Made by a program: the position numbers and the translations under genes. From Cryobacterium zongtaii (GTDB taxonomy: Bacteria; Actinomycetota; Actinomycetes; Actinomycetales; Microbacteriaceae), in the NCBI RefSeq assembly GCF_002909375.1, contig NZ_PPXD01000022.1, positions 1 to 64,000 on the forward strand: a stretch of DNA of 64,000 bases. The letters are read 5' to 3'. Positions 50,600-58,783 of the stretch are shown one piece after another. Within the stretch, counting starts at the first letter, position 1; each line of letters starts with the position of its first letter. The notes under the pieces were generated by a model. The model was not told where the DNA came from. It saw only the letters and a list, made by a program, of their open reading frames with translations, and did not search any database.

Positions 50600-51147
50600 C
50601 CTCACTGATCCCGGGGGCCAACGCCGCCCTGACCGCCGAGAACCCGGGGCTCACCGAGCTGATGATCGGCTTCGGATGGGAGATCATCCCCAGCCGCGGT
50701 CCGCAGTCCGAGCTCGTGCCCCTGGCCATCCTGTGTGACGCCCAGGGCAAGTCGCTCTCCAACGACCATCTCGTGTTCTTCAACCAGATCGTCAGCCAGG
50801 ACGGCTCCGTCGGTTTCCGCGACGACCTGGACACCGAAGAGATCGACGTCGACCTCGCCAGGGTGCCCGCCGAGGTCGCGAAGATCGTGTTCGTCGTCTA
50901 CGTGGACCCCGACGTGCGGGGCGCCGGCAACTTCTCCTCGGTCCGTTCCGCGTACGTCCGGGTGGCCACCCGCGACAACCGCGAGCTGGTGCGTTTTGTT
51001 CTCCCGTCCGGCGAGTACCGCACCGTGGACGTGCTGATGTTCGGCGAGCTCTACCGCCACCGTGACGACTGGAAGTTCCGTGCCCTCGGCCAGGGCTATT
51101 CGACGGGCCTGCGCGGGGTCGCCGCCGACTTCCGGATCGACCTCTGA
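50596..51147 (+). CDS. TerD-family stress protein 3
   Basis: A 183-residue TerD-domain protein: LTPGANAALTAENPGL-type start (LIPGANAALTAENPG), IGFGWEI, VFFNQIVSQDGSVGF, DTEEIDVDLARVPAEV and DWKFRALGQGYSTG. The middle GDN...GDGDDE calcium motif of its two relatives is replaced by RDDLDTEEID, so one calcium site may be altered. ATG overlaps the previous stop, and the next gene starts 3 bases after its stop. Confidence 0.9.
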   Translation: MTSLIPGANAALTAENPGLTELMIGFGWEIIPSRGPQSELVPLAILCDAQGKSLSNDHLVFFNQIVSQDGSVGFRDDLDTEEIDVDLARVPAEVAKIVFVVYVDPDVRGAGNFSSVRSAYVRVATRDNRELVRFVLPSGEYRTVDVLMFGELYRHRDDWKFRALGQGYSTGLRGVAADFRIDL

Positions 51148-51150
51148 CCG

Positions 51151-51894
51151 GTGGCACTGAACAGCTCCCCGGTCCGCACCGACATTGGGTTCCTGCGCCG
51201 CCGCGTCAAGCCCGCAGCGCCGGCCGCCGTCGCGCGCGATGCCGCCGCCACCGAGCCGGAACCTCGTCGGGCCGCATCCGCCGGTTTGTCTCTCGCCCCC
51301 GCGACGACGGGCACAGCAGCATCACCGGCCCGCCCGGCATCCGTCGCGACGGCGCCGGCCACCGTCTCGCCGGATTCGCTTCCCTTCCCGGCCCCCACGA
51401 TCGACGAGGTTCGCGAACTGGGCGAGAACGAGCCGGTACTCCGGCTCAACGCCCGCGAGTCCGCTGTGGGCAGCCTCATCGTGAGCGGCGCCGACCTCGC
51501 CGTGTGGGAGGACGCCGACCGGGTGACCGGCTCGGAGAGCGCTGCAGGCGACACCGCCGGCACTCCCGTGACGACAGCCGGCAATCGGCCGCTGGTGGGA
51601 TTCGACGAGGCCGATGCGATCGTCTCCCTGCGCCACCTGCAGAGGCTGCGACGCGCCCTGTTCATCGCACGCGGACCGCACACCCTCGGCGTGCAGATCT
51701 TCGACGGCTCCACGGTCACGACGGCACGGGGTGACGACTCACGGATGTTCATCCTCTGTTTGCTGAGGGTCGGTAACCTCGTCGAATTGCGGGCGGAACC
51801 CGTGGACCGCACGGCGTCTGACGAAGCGATTCTGAGCCAGTTCGGTTTCACCCTCACCCCCCACGTCGCTACTCGAGAGTCCCGGAGCCGATAA
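51151..51894 (+). CDS. Unrecognised protein in Ter operon with Ala/Pro linker
   Basis: A 247-residue protein I do not recognise, starting at GTG 51151. Residues 1-80 are a basic (GFLRRRVKP) then Ala/Pro/Thr-rich, probably disordered linker. Residues about 85-240 form a beta-rich C-terminal domain (PVLRLNARESAVGSLIVSGADL; ALFIARGPHTLGVQIFDGSTV; MFILCLLRVGNLVELRAEPV). It could be a diverged TerD-like fold, since it lies between terD and the enzyme block, but no TerD motif is intact. No signal peptide. Confidence 0.75.
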   Translation: MALNSSPVRTDIGFLRRRVKPAAPAAVARDAAATEPEPRRAASAGLSLAPATTGTAASPARPASVATAPATVSPDSLPFPAPTIDEVRELGENEPVLRLNARESAVGSLIVSGADLAVWEDADRVTGSESAAGDTAGTPVTTAGNRPLVGFDEADAIVSLRHLQRLRRALFIARGPHTLGVQIFDGSTVTTARGDDSRMFILCLLRVGNLVELRAEPVDRTASDEAILSQFGFTLTPHVATRESRSR

Positions 51895-51900
51895 TCCCCC

Positions 51901-53091
51901 ATGCGCCACTTCGCCTTCCTCGATGACTCCCAGACCGACCAGCTCTTCCACCGGCGGCCCCAGGAAATCTCGGTCGACTCGCCCGCCCCGCTGCTCGCCG
52001 CGTTCCTCGGCGCCACGCTCTACTGCCCCGGCGACCGTCCCGCTATCGCCGACGACGTCATCAAACAGGCCTCGCGCGGCTGCGTCAGCATGGTGCTCTG
52101 CCTCGAGGACTCGATCGCCGACAGCGCAGTGGATGCCGCGGAGATCAACGTCGCCGAAGCGATCAGAGCCCTGCACCGCACCGCGACGGACAAGCCTGAC
52201 ACCGCCCTCCCCCTGCTCTTCGTGCGGGTGCGCACCCCGGAACAGATGTTGCGGGTGGCCGAGTCCTGCGGTGCGGGCCTGGCTCTGCTCAGCGGATTCG
52301 TGGTCCCCAAGTTCGAGAACGAAACCGGCTATGCCGAGGGGTTCTTCGTTGCGCTCCGCGAGATCCAGCGGCAGAGCGGCGCCGACGGCTCACGGGGCGG
52401 CCAACGGCTGCGGCTGATGCCCATTCTCGAGTCTCCGAACATGATCCACAGCGAGACGCGCACCTCGGCGCTCGCGTCGATCCGCACGATTCTGCACGAC
52501 AACCGCGAGGACGTGCTGGCCGCGCGCATCGGCGCGACCGACCTGTCCAGCGCCTTCGGGCTGCGCCGCTCGCGCGACCTCACGGTGTACGACGTCAAGG
52601 TGGTCGCCTCGATGATCTCCGACATCGTGAACGTGCTGGGCCGGTCAGACGACAGTTTTGTGATCACCGGCACGGTGTGGGAGCACTACGAGACCGAGCG
52701 CATCCTCCGTCCGCAGTTGCGTATGACCCCGTTCGTCGAAGCCAACGAGAGAGAACTCCGGCACCGGCTGATGCTGGGCGGCCTGGACGGGCTGATCCGC
52801 GAGATCTCCCTCGACCAGGCCAACGGGCTCCTCGGTAAAACCGTGATCCACCCCACCCACGTGTCGGTGGTGCACGCCCTGTCTGTCGTGAGCCACGAGG
52901 AGTTCCTCGACGCTGCGGTCATTCTCGACAACGTGGGCGGCGGAGCCAGCGCGTCCCCGTACGGCAACAAGATGAACGAGGCCAAGCCGCACTCCGCGTG
53001 GGCGCACAAGACGATGCTGCGCGCCGACGCCTTCGGGGTGGCCTCGGAGTCCACCACCTTCGTCGACCTCCTCGAAGCGAGCATGCGGTGA
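51901..53091 (+). CDS. HpcH/HpaI aldolase/citrate lyase (CitE-like) protein
   Basis: A 396-residue TIM-barrel enzyme. CLEDSIADSAVDAAEINVAEAI (acidic metal-ligand strand), LFVRVRTPEQM (substrate-binding Arg), RLMPILESPNMI (Glu metal ligand) and ARIGATDLSSAFGLRRSRD match CitE/HpcH lyases that make or break a C-C bond next to an acyl-CoA or keto acid. Such a protein is a known member of the Ter-associated biosynthetic operons described by Anantharaman, Iyer and Aravind. It opens the enzyme block; its TGA overlaps the PRTase GTG. Confidence 0.88.
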   Translation: MRHFAFLDDSQTDQLFHRRPQEISVDSPAPLLAAFLGATLYCPGDRPAIADDVIKQASRGCVSMVLCLEDSIADSAVDAAEINVAEAIRALHRTATDKPDTALPLLFVRVRTPEQMLRVAESCGAGLALLSGFVVPKFENETGYAEGFFVALREIQRQSGADGSRGGQRLRLMPILESPNMIHSETRTSALASIRTILHDNREDVLAARIGATDLSSAFGLRRSRDLTVYDVKVVASMISDIVNVLGRSDDSFVITGTVWEHYETERILRPQLRMTPFVEANERELRHRLMLGGLDGLIREISLDQANGLLGKTVIHPTHVSVVHALSVVSHEEFLDAAVILDNVGGGASASPYGNKMNEAKPHSAWAHKTMLRADAFGVASESTTFVDLLEASMR

Positions 53092-54503
53092 CGGTGGCAA
53101 CGGCCCTCGACATTCACGTGGCCACCGACCACACCCGGAGCATCCTCGGCGTAGACGAACTCGTCGGCATCGCCCTCCGCCACAACCCCAAGCGCGCCCA
53201 TCTGCTCGTCTCCACGGTGCTCGCCAAACACGTGCCGACGGTGCCCGGCATCGCCCTGGCGGCCGGGGAACTGCTCGGGTTGCTCGTCTCCGCGGTCGTC
53301 AGTGGCGGCCCTCCGGCCGCGAACGAGTTGGGCGACCGATTCGCTGTTCTGGTGGCCCGGCTGGCCGAGAAGGCCGAGTCGACGGATGCGGAATCCCTGG
53401 CCCAGGCCCACCGCGATCTGACAGACCTCCGCCGCGACATCCGCGCCGCGACGGCGCCGCAACCGGACGTCGTGACGTTCGGCTACGCCGAGACGGCCAC
53501 CGGCCTCGGCCAGCTCGTCGCGGACGCCCTCGGCGCCTACTACCTGCACTCGACCCGGCACGCGCCGGCCGGGGCGACCCCGTTCGCCGGCTTCGCCGAG
53601 GAACACTCCCACGCCACCGAGCATGCCCTGCTGCCGACAGACCCGCACTGGCTGCGCGCGGGCGGCACGACGATTCTGGTCGACGACGAGCTGAGCACCG
53701 GCACCACGGTGATCAACACGATCACGGCGCTGCATGCCCTCATCCCGCAATCGCACTGGGTGATCGCCTCGCTGATCGACCTGCGGTCCCCCGCCGACCT
53801 CGGCCGTTTCGACGAGCTGGCGGCCACGCTCGGCACCCGCATCTCCGTGGTCTGCCTGGCCGCCGGCTCGATCGGGCTCCCCGCCGACGTGCTTCCCCGT
53901 GCCGGCCGGATGATCGAGTCGATGCCCGTCATCACCCCGGCGCCCGCCGCTGCCGGCGAGGTGCACCTGCTCGACTGCACCGACCTCGCCCCGCTGCGAA
54001 GCGCCCGATTCGGCACCACGGCACCCGCGGACGCCGCCCTCGCCGCGGCGGTCGCCAATCGTGTGGCCGCCCTGCTCCCCGCCGGGGAGGCGACCGTGGA
54101 CGACCGCGGGGTCCTGGTCCTGGGCTCGGAAGAGTTCATCGCCCTGCCGATGCTGACCGCGGACGAGCTCGGACGCGCCGCCGCGCCGCTGTTCGTCAGG
54201 TTCTCCACCAGCACCCGATCGCCGATCGCCGCCCTCGATGCAGCCGACTACCCGATCAGAAGCGCCATCAGTTTCCGCAGCCACGACACCACCTCCGACG
54301 GCGCCGGCGTGCGATTCGCCTACAACCTCACCGCCGGCCATCACCGGTTCGGCACCGTGGTGTTCATGCCGGAACCCGGCACCGACCCCGCCCGGCTGAC
54401 CGGTGCCGACGGCGTGATCGATGCCCTCCGCCGCGTGAGCGACCGCATCGTGGTCGTGCTCCTGACCGCTTCAGCCCCCACCGATGGGATACCCACCCCG
54501 TGA
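53088..54503 (+). CDS. Phosphoribosyltransferase-domain protein (Ter-associated PRTase)
   Basis: A 471-residue protein starting at GTG 53088 (GTGA overlap with the lyase). The N-terminal region has TFGYAETATGLGQLVADAL and a PRPP loop TTILVDDELSTGTTVINTI with Asp199-Asp200-Glu201 followed by STGTT, the type I PRTase signature. The C-terminal region (DDRGVLVLGSEEFIALPM; VRFSTSTRSPI; RFAYNL) matches the TRSP-type domain found with these PRTases. It probably transfers a ribosyl phosphate or cleaves a nucleotide-like base in a Ter-linked metabolite pathway. Its stop overlaps the StiP gene (ATGA-type GTGA). Confidence 0.88.
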   Translation: MTVATALDIHVATDHTRSILGVDELVGIALRHNPKRAHLLVSTVLAKHVPTVPGIALAAGELLGLLVSAVVSGGPPAANELGDRFAVLVARLAEKAESTDAESLAQAHRDLTDLRRDIRAATAPQPDVVTFGYAETATGLGQLVADALGAYYLHSTRHAPAGATPFAGFAEEHSHATEHALLPTDPHWLRAGGTTILVDDELSTGTTVINTITALHALIPQSHWVIASLIDLRSPADLGRFDELAATLGTRISVVCLAAGSIGLPADVLPRAGRMIESMPVITPAPAAAGEVHLLDCTDLAPLRSARFGTTAPADAALAAAVANRVAALLPAGEATVDDRGVLVLGSEEFIALPMLTADELGRAAAPLFVRFSTSTRSPIAALDAADYPIRSAISFRSHDTTSDGAGVRFAYNLTAGHHRFGTVVFMPEPGTDPARLTGADGVIDALRRVSDRIVVVLLTASAPTDGIPTP

Positions 54504-55660
54504 CCACCAGCCCTCTCCCGCCGGCGGCCCTGCTGCCGCATCCGCTCAGCGGCCCCGCCTTCGGCTCATACGCCGCCGAGGACGTGAGCTGGCTGCTGCA
54601 GGACCTGCAGGGCGTTGCCCTCGAGGCACCGGCCGAGGAACGCGAGCACGCCATCCAGACCGGGGCGGCGAACTACGCCGAGTCGTTACCCATCGAGTAC
54701 CTGCCGTCGCCGGAATACGAGGCGCTCTACCGGGAGGCGCTCCAGCGTTCCGGCCGCCGGCTCGCTGTGGCCGTCGGCGTCGTCACCGACCTGGCCCTCG
54801 CCGCCCGCGGTGACCGGCCGGTGTTCGTCTCCCTCGCCCGGGCCGGCACCCCGATAGGCATCCTGATGCGGCGCTGGGCCCAGCAGGCGCGTGGGATCGA
54901 CGTGCCGCACTACACGATGAGCATCGTGCGCGGCGTGGGGCTGGACCAGACCGCCCTGCGCTACCTCGCCGCCCACCACGATCCCGAGCAGATCATCTTC
55001 GTCGACGGCTGGACCGGCAAGGGCGCCATCGCGCGGGAGCTGTCCGCGGCGATCGCCCTGTTCGGCCGGACCGACGGCGTGTTCTTCAGGGACGACCTGG
55101 CAGTGCTGGCCGACCCAGGACACTGCGTCACCATCCACGGCACCCGCGAGGACTACCTGATCCCGTCCGCCTGCTTGAACTCCACGGTGTCCGGGCTCGT
55201 GTCCCGCACCGTCTTCAACCGGGACCTGATCGGCGAGGACGAGTTCCACGGCGCCAAGTTCTACGCCGAGCTGAGCCCCAACGACGTCTCGGGCGACTTT
55301 CTCGACACCGTCTGCGGCTACTTCACCGATGTCGCCGCCGACGTCGCCGCCGGAGTCGCGGCGGCGAGCGGCGAGGACCGCACCCCGTCGTGGGTCGGCT
55401 GGAAGGCTGTCGAGAAGATCAGCACCGAGTACGGCATCAACGATGTGAACCTGGTCAAGCCGGGAGTCGGCGAGACCACCCGGGTCCTGCTGCGCCGGGT
55501 GCCCTGGAAGGTGCTGGTGCGGGCGGATGCCGTGGCGGATGTCGCGCACGTGCTGCTGCTGGCCGAGCAGCGCGGCGTCCCGATCGAGGTCGTTCCCGAC
55601 CTGCCGTACAGCTGTGTCGGGCTCATTCGGCCCGGTCGCGGGATTGCGGGTGCACAGTGA
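54500..55660 (+). CDS. StiP-like PRTase/PELOTA-domain protein
   Basis: A 386-residue protein annotated in relatives as cysteine protease StiP family. The first two thirds contain a PRTase-like core (PVFVSLARAGTPIGILMRR; IIFVDGWTGKGAIAREL, where DGWTGKG is the PRPP-loop analogue). The C-terminus (VNLVKPGVGETTRVLLRRVPW; VEVVPDLPYSCVGLIRP) is a PELOTA RNA-binding domain. The Cys in HCVTIHGTRED and the two conserved Tyr/Asp residues could be catalytic. It is coupled to the PRTase before it and the HAD gene after it, a known Ter-operon arrangement. Confidence 0.87.
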   Translation: MTTSPLPPAALLPHPLSGPAFGSYAAEDVSWLLQDLQGVALEAPAEEREHAIQTGAANYAESLPIEYLPSPEYEALYREALQRSGRRLAVAVGVVTDLALAARGDRPVFVSLARAGTPIGILMRRWAQQARGIDVPHYTMSIVRGVGLDQTALRYLAAHHDPEQIIFVDGWTGKGAIARELSAAIALFGRTDGVFFRDDLAVLADPGHCVTIHGTREDYLIPSACLNSTVSGLVSRTVFNRDLIGEDEFHGAKFYAELSPNDVSGDFLDTVCGYFTDVAADVAAGVAAASGEDRTPSWVGWKAVEKISTEYGINDVNLVKPGVGETTRVLLRRVPWKVLVRADAVADVAHVLLLAEQRGVPIEVVPDLPYSCVGLIRPGRGIAGAQ

Positions 55661-56472
55661 CCGGCATGCCCCTGGTCGCCTGCGATCTCGACCGCACCCT
55701 CATCTACTCATCGCGCGCCTTCTGGCTCGAGACGACCGACGCCCAGGCTCCACCGATCGTCGTCTCCGAGGTCTATCAGGGCGTGCCGATCTCGTTCATG
55801 ACACGCGCCGCCGAGCAGCTTCTGCTCGACCTCGCCGCGACCGCCACGTTCGTGCCGGTCACCACCCGCACCGTCGCCCAGTACAGCCGGGTGCAGCTGC
55901 CGGGGTCGGTGCCGCGCTTCGCCATCACCACAAACGGCGGCACGATCCTGGTCGACGGTGAGGTCGATCCGGCGTGGTCGCACACACTGCAGGCCCGGTT
56001 GGGCGCGGAAGCGGCTCCGTTGGCCGAGGTCAGGGCCCTGCTCGAGGAACCGGCCGCCGGGGAGTGGATTGTGCGGGTGCACACCGCGGAGGACCTGTTC
56101 ACCTACGCGATCATCGACCGGGAGGCGATGCCCGCGGACTGGATCGCCGGGCTGCACCTGCGGTGCCGGGCGCTCGGCTGGACCGTCTCCGTGCAGGGAC
56201 GCAAGCTTTACTGTGTGCCGGAAGCCGTGAACAAGAGCGCCGCCGTAGCCGAGGTGCACCGCCGGCTCGGCGCCCCCACGGTGCTGGCCGCCGGCGACTC
56301 GCTCCTCGACCAGCGGATGCTGGAGGAGGCGCACTTCGCCTTCCGGCCGGCGCACGGCGAACTGCATGACGCGGCCTTCACCAGGCACAACCTGGCCGTG
56401 ACCGCCCGGCGGGGCATCCTGGCCGGGGAGGAACTGCTGCACTCCATCACCCGGCAGGTGCTGTCGAACTGA
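55657..56472 (+). CDS. HAD-superfamily hydrolase (Cof-type phosphatase)
   Basis: A 271-residue HAD phosphatase. Motif I is DLDRTLI (Asp nucleophile near 10, with R in place of the more usual G), motif II is the TTR segment (PVTTRTVAQY), and motif III/IV are VNKSAAV and AAGDSLLDQRML (Asp pair). The cap is type C2. It would remove a phosphate from a small molecule, perhaps the Ter-block product. GTG 55657 overlaps the StiP stop. It closes the enzyme block; the ECF42-type promoter follows 15 bases later. Confidence 0.88.
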   Translation: MTGMPLVACDLDRTLIYSSRAFWLETTDAQAPPIVVSEVYQGVPISFMTRAAEQLLLDLAATATFVPVTTRTVAQYSRVQLPGSVPRFAITTNGGTILVDGEVDPAWSHTLQARLGAEAAPLAEVRALLEEPAAGEWIVRVHTAEDLFTYAIIDREAMPADWIAGLHLRCRALGWTVSVQGRKLYCVPEAVNKSAAVAEVHRRLGAPTVLAAGDSLLDQRMLEEAHFAFRPAHGELHDAAFTRHNLAVTARRGILAGEELLHSITRQVLSN

Positions 56473-56487
56473 ATTTCTTTCCCGTCC

Positions 56488-56514
56488 TGTCGATCCAGGC
56501 CCGCCCCGTTCGAC
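56488..56514 (+). promoter_or_regulatory. ECF42-type promoter
   Basis: TGTCGA (56488-56493), a 17-bp spacer and CGAC (56511-56514) match the motif reported for ECF42 sigma factors (TGTCGA at -35, CGA/TC at -10). It lies 52 bases upstream of the DGPF gene start, so the sigma factor below probably drives this two-gene unit itself. Confidence 0.75.
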
Positions 56515-56565
56515 GCATCATGTAGAGGGACGCACTCGGCGCCCTCCACGAGTGAGGAGAACCCG

Positions 56566-56991
56566 ATGAAGTACATGCTGATCATGCGAGCAACCGAAGC
56601 GGCCCGTCAGGACTACGACACGGCGGACATCAATCAGATCATCGAGAAGATGGGTGCATACAACGAGGCCCTGTTCAAGGCCGGCGTGATGCTCGCCGGC
56701 GACGGTCTGGCCGACTCGATGGCCGACAATTTTGTGGTCGACTTCGCCGCAGACCCACCCATCGTGACCGACGGCCCCTACGGCGAAACCCACGAGCTGT
56801 TCAGCGGCTTCTGGATGATCCAGGTCGCGTCGAAGGAGGAGGCCATCGAGTGGGCGAGCCGGTGCCCGCTCGGACCGGGGTCGAAGCTCGAGGTACGCCG
56901 GGTCACCGAGATGAGCGATTTCGGTGAGGCGGCCGACAACCCGATCCTTGCGCAGCAGGAGCTCTGGCGCGCCGAGAGCGGCCAGGTCTAG
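56566..56991 (+). CDS. DGPF/YCII-domain protein, ECF42 partner
   Basis: A 141-residue small alpha-beta protein. MKYMLIMRATEAARQDYDTAD opens the YCII fold, and TDGPYGETHELFSGFWMIQVAS is the DGPF-type motif (DGPY here). GCPLGPGSKLEVRR-like end is seen as CPLGPGSKLEVRRVTEM. Members accompany ECF42 sigma factors in most actinobacteria; their function is unknown. It follows a GAGGAG site, and the sigma gene starts 26 bases after its stop. Expression is expected from the ECF42 promoter. Confidence 0.9.
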   Translation: MKYMLIMRATEAARQDYDTADINQIIEKMGAYNEALFKAGVMLAGDGLADSMADNFVVDFAADPPIVTDGPYGETHELFSGFWMIQVASKEEAIEWASRCPLGPGSKLEVRRVTEMSDFGEAADNPILAQQELWRAESGQV

Positions 56992-57017
56992 CGGGCTTCG
57001 GCCGGCAGGCTGGGGTC

Positions 57018-58253
57018 ATGGCCGATCCGCGGCGCACCGTGGACGCGGTCTGGCGCATCGAGGGCGCCAGGATCGTCGCCACGCTCGCGAAGATGACCAA
57101 CGATGTGGTGCTGGCCGAGGATCTCGCCCAGGAAGCGGTGGTCGACGCGCTCAGGCAATGGCCGGAGGCGGGCATCCCCCGGAACCCCGGGGCCTGGCTC
57201 ACGGCCGTCGCCAAGCGCAAGGCCATCGACACCTGGCGGCGACGCGAACGCCTCGATGAGAGGTACCGGGCGATGGCCCATGATCTGGTGGGCATCGGCA
57301 CCGCCGCGGATGCTGGGGAACCGATCGATGACGACGTGTTGCGGCTGGTATTCATCGCCTGCCACCCGGTGCTCGCCCGCGAGGCTCAGGTCGCGCTGAC
57401 CCTGCGGCTGATCGGCGGCCTCACCACCGAGGAGATCGCCCGGCTGTTCCTGGTGCCGGTGGCCACCATCCAGCAGCGCATCCTGCGGGCCAAGAAGACC
57501 CTCGCCGCGGCGGGGGTGCCTTTCGAGGTGCCCGACCCAAGCGAGTGGCGGTCCAGGCTCGGCGCCGTGCTAGGGGTGGTCTACCTGATCTTCACCGAGG
57601 GTTACGCGACCACGTCCGGCGACCATTGGCTGCGCACCGACCTCGCGAACGAGGCGCTGCGGCTTGCTCGGGTACTCGCCGGTCTCACCCCGCGGGAGCC
57701 CGAGGCGCACGCCCTCGTGGCCCTGATGGAGCTGCAGGCCTCCAGGTTCGGCGCCAGGGTGAGCGCCGACGGCACGCCCATCCTGTTGGCCGATCAGGAC
57801 CGCCGCCGCTGGGACCACGGCCAGATCGCCCGTGGGCAGGCCGCCCTCGCCCGCGCCGACGCGCTGGGCCGCGGCCGGGGCAGCTACGCCCTGCAGGCCG
57901 CGATCGCCCAGTGCCACGCGAGGGCCCCCAGCGTGGCGGACACCGACTGGGACCGGATCGTGTTGCTCTACGAGGCACTCGGCCGGATCGCGCCGAACCC
58001 GGTGGTTGAGCTCAACCGGGCGGTAGCGGTGGCCATGGCGACCGGTCCCGCATCCGCACTGCGCATCGTCGACGACCTCGCCGACGACGGCGCACTGCGT
58101 GGTTCGGCCCTGCTGCCGAGTGTGCGCGGCGAACTACTGGCCAGGCTCGGCCGCGCTCAGGAGGCCCGGGCCGAGTTCCTCACGGCCGCCGCCCTCACCG
58201 CGAACACGCAGGAACGTGACGTCCTGCTCGCCAAGGCCGACGCGCAGGGCTAG
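57018..58253 (+). CDS. ECF42-type RNA polymerase sigma factor
   Basis: A 411-residue sigma factor with the ECF core in the first 175 residues: region 2 ([51 protein letters not shown] in two parts) and region 4 ([26 protein letters not shown]). A long C-terminal extension (DUF6596/TPR-like, with [13 protein letters not shown] and [20 protein letters not shown]) is diagnostic of ECF42. There is no anti-sigma gene; the extension is thought to be needed for activity. Its stop overlaps the convergent arsC stop by four bases. Confidence 0.92.
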   Translation: MADPRRTVDAVWRIEGARIVATLAKMTNDVVLAEDLAQEAVVDALRQWPEAGIPRNPGAWLTAVAKRKAIDTWRRRERLDERYRAMAHDLVGIGTAADAGEPIDDDVLRLVFIACHPVLAREAQVALTLRLIGGLTTEEIARLFLVPVATIQQRILRAKKTLAAAGVPFEVPDPSEWRSRLGAVLGVVYLIFTEGYATTSGDHWLRTDLANEALRLARVLAGLTPREPEAHALVALMELQASRFGARVSADGTPILLADQDRRRWDHGQIARGQAALARADALGRGRGSYALQAAIAQCHARAPSVADTDWDRIVLLYEALGRIAPNPVVELNRAVAVAMATGPASALRIVDDLADDGALRGSALLPSVRGELLARLGRAQEARAEFLTAAALTANTQERDVLLAKADAQG

Positions 58254-58660
58254 AGGCGGGCGCGGAGCTCGTCGACGCGGGCGCGGATGTCGTCACGGAC
58301 CAGTCGCATGCGCTCCATGCCCTCGATGCCGCGCTCGGAGGGCTCGTCCGTGATCCACGTCTCGAACCTCGTTCCGGCCACCTCATCGACCTGCGCCTCA
58401 GACCCGAGGATCACGACGACGTCGGCAGCGGCCACCATGGCCGCGGTGATGGCCTTCGGCTGCTCGTCTCCGACGCCGATTCCCAGCTCGGCCAGTGACT
58501 CCACGGACTGAGCGTTCAGGGCCGCCGCGGGCTTCGTTCCCGCCGAGAACACCTCGACACCGTCCCCCGCCGCTGCCCTCATCAGTGCGGCCGCCATCTG
58601 CGACTTCCCACCGTTCTTCTGGCAGACGAACAGAACGGATGGGATACGGGTCTCGGTCAT
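58250..58660 (-). CDS. arsC: Low-molecular-weight phosphatase-like arsenate reductase ArsC
   Basis: A 136-residue LMW-PTP fold protein. The active-site P-loop [11 protein letters not shown] (Cys13-Ser20, with the NGGKS variant) is like corynebacterial mycothiol-coupled arsenate reductases rather than classic tyrosine phosphatases (NxxRS). [15 protein letters not shown] supplies the Asp/Pro general-acid region (TDEPS). It would reduce arsenate to arsenite with mycothiol/mycoredoxin. No arsB or acr3 exporter is adjacent. It is convergent with the sigma gene and overlaps its end. Confidence 0.85.
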   Translation of the reverse strand: MTETRIPSVLFVCQKNGGKSQMAAALMRAAAGDGVEVFSAGTKPAAALNAQSVESLAELGIGVGDEQPKAITAAMVAAADVVVILGSEAQVDEVAGTRFETWITDEPSERGIEGMERMRLVRDDIRARVDELRARL

Positions 58661-58783
58661 GCCGCAATCGTACCCACCGCGGCTTGCGCACCGGTCGGGT
58701 TCGCCCTGCGTCTCACCTCACCGTCACCGCGCCGCCGATAGGGAAGACTGGCACGACACCTCTTCGCGGAAAGACAGGCACCA

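Noticed and set aside
56462-56467. A second TGTCGA upstream of the DGPF gene
   Set aside because: It lies in the HAD coding sequence and has no CGAC at a 17-bp spacing.
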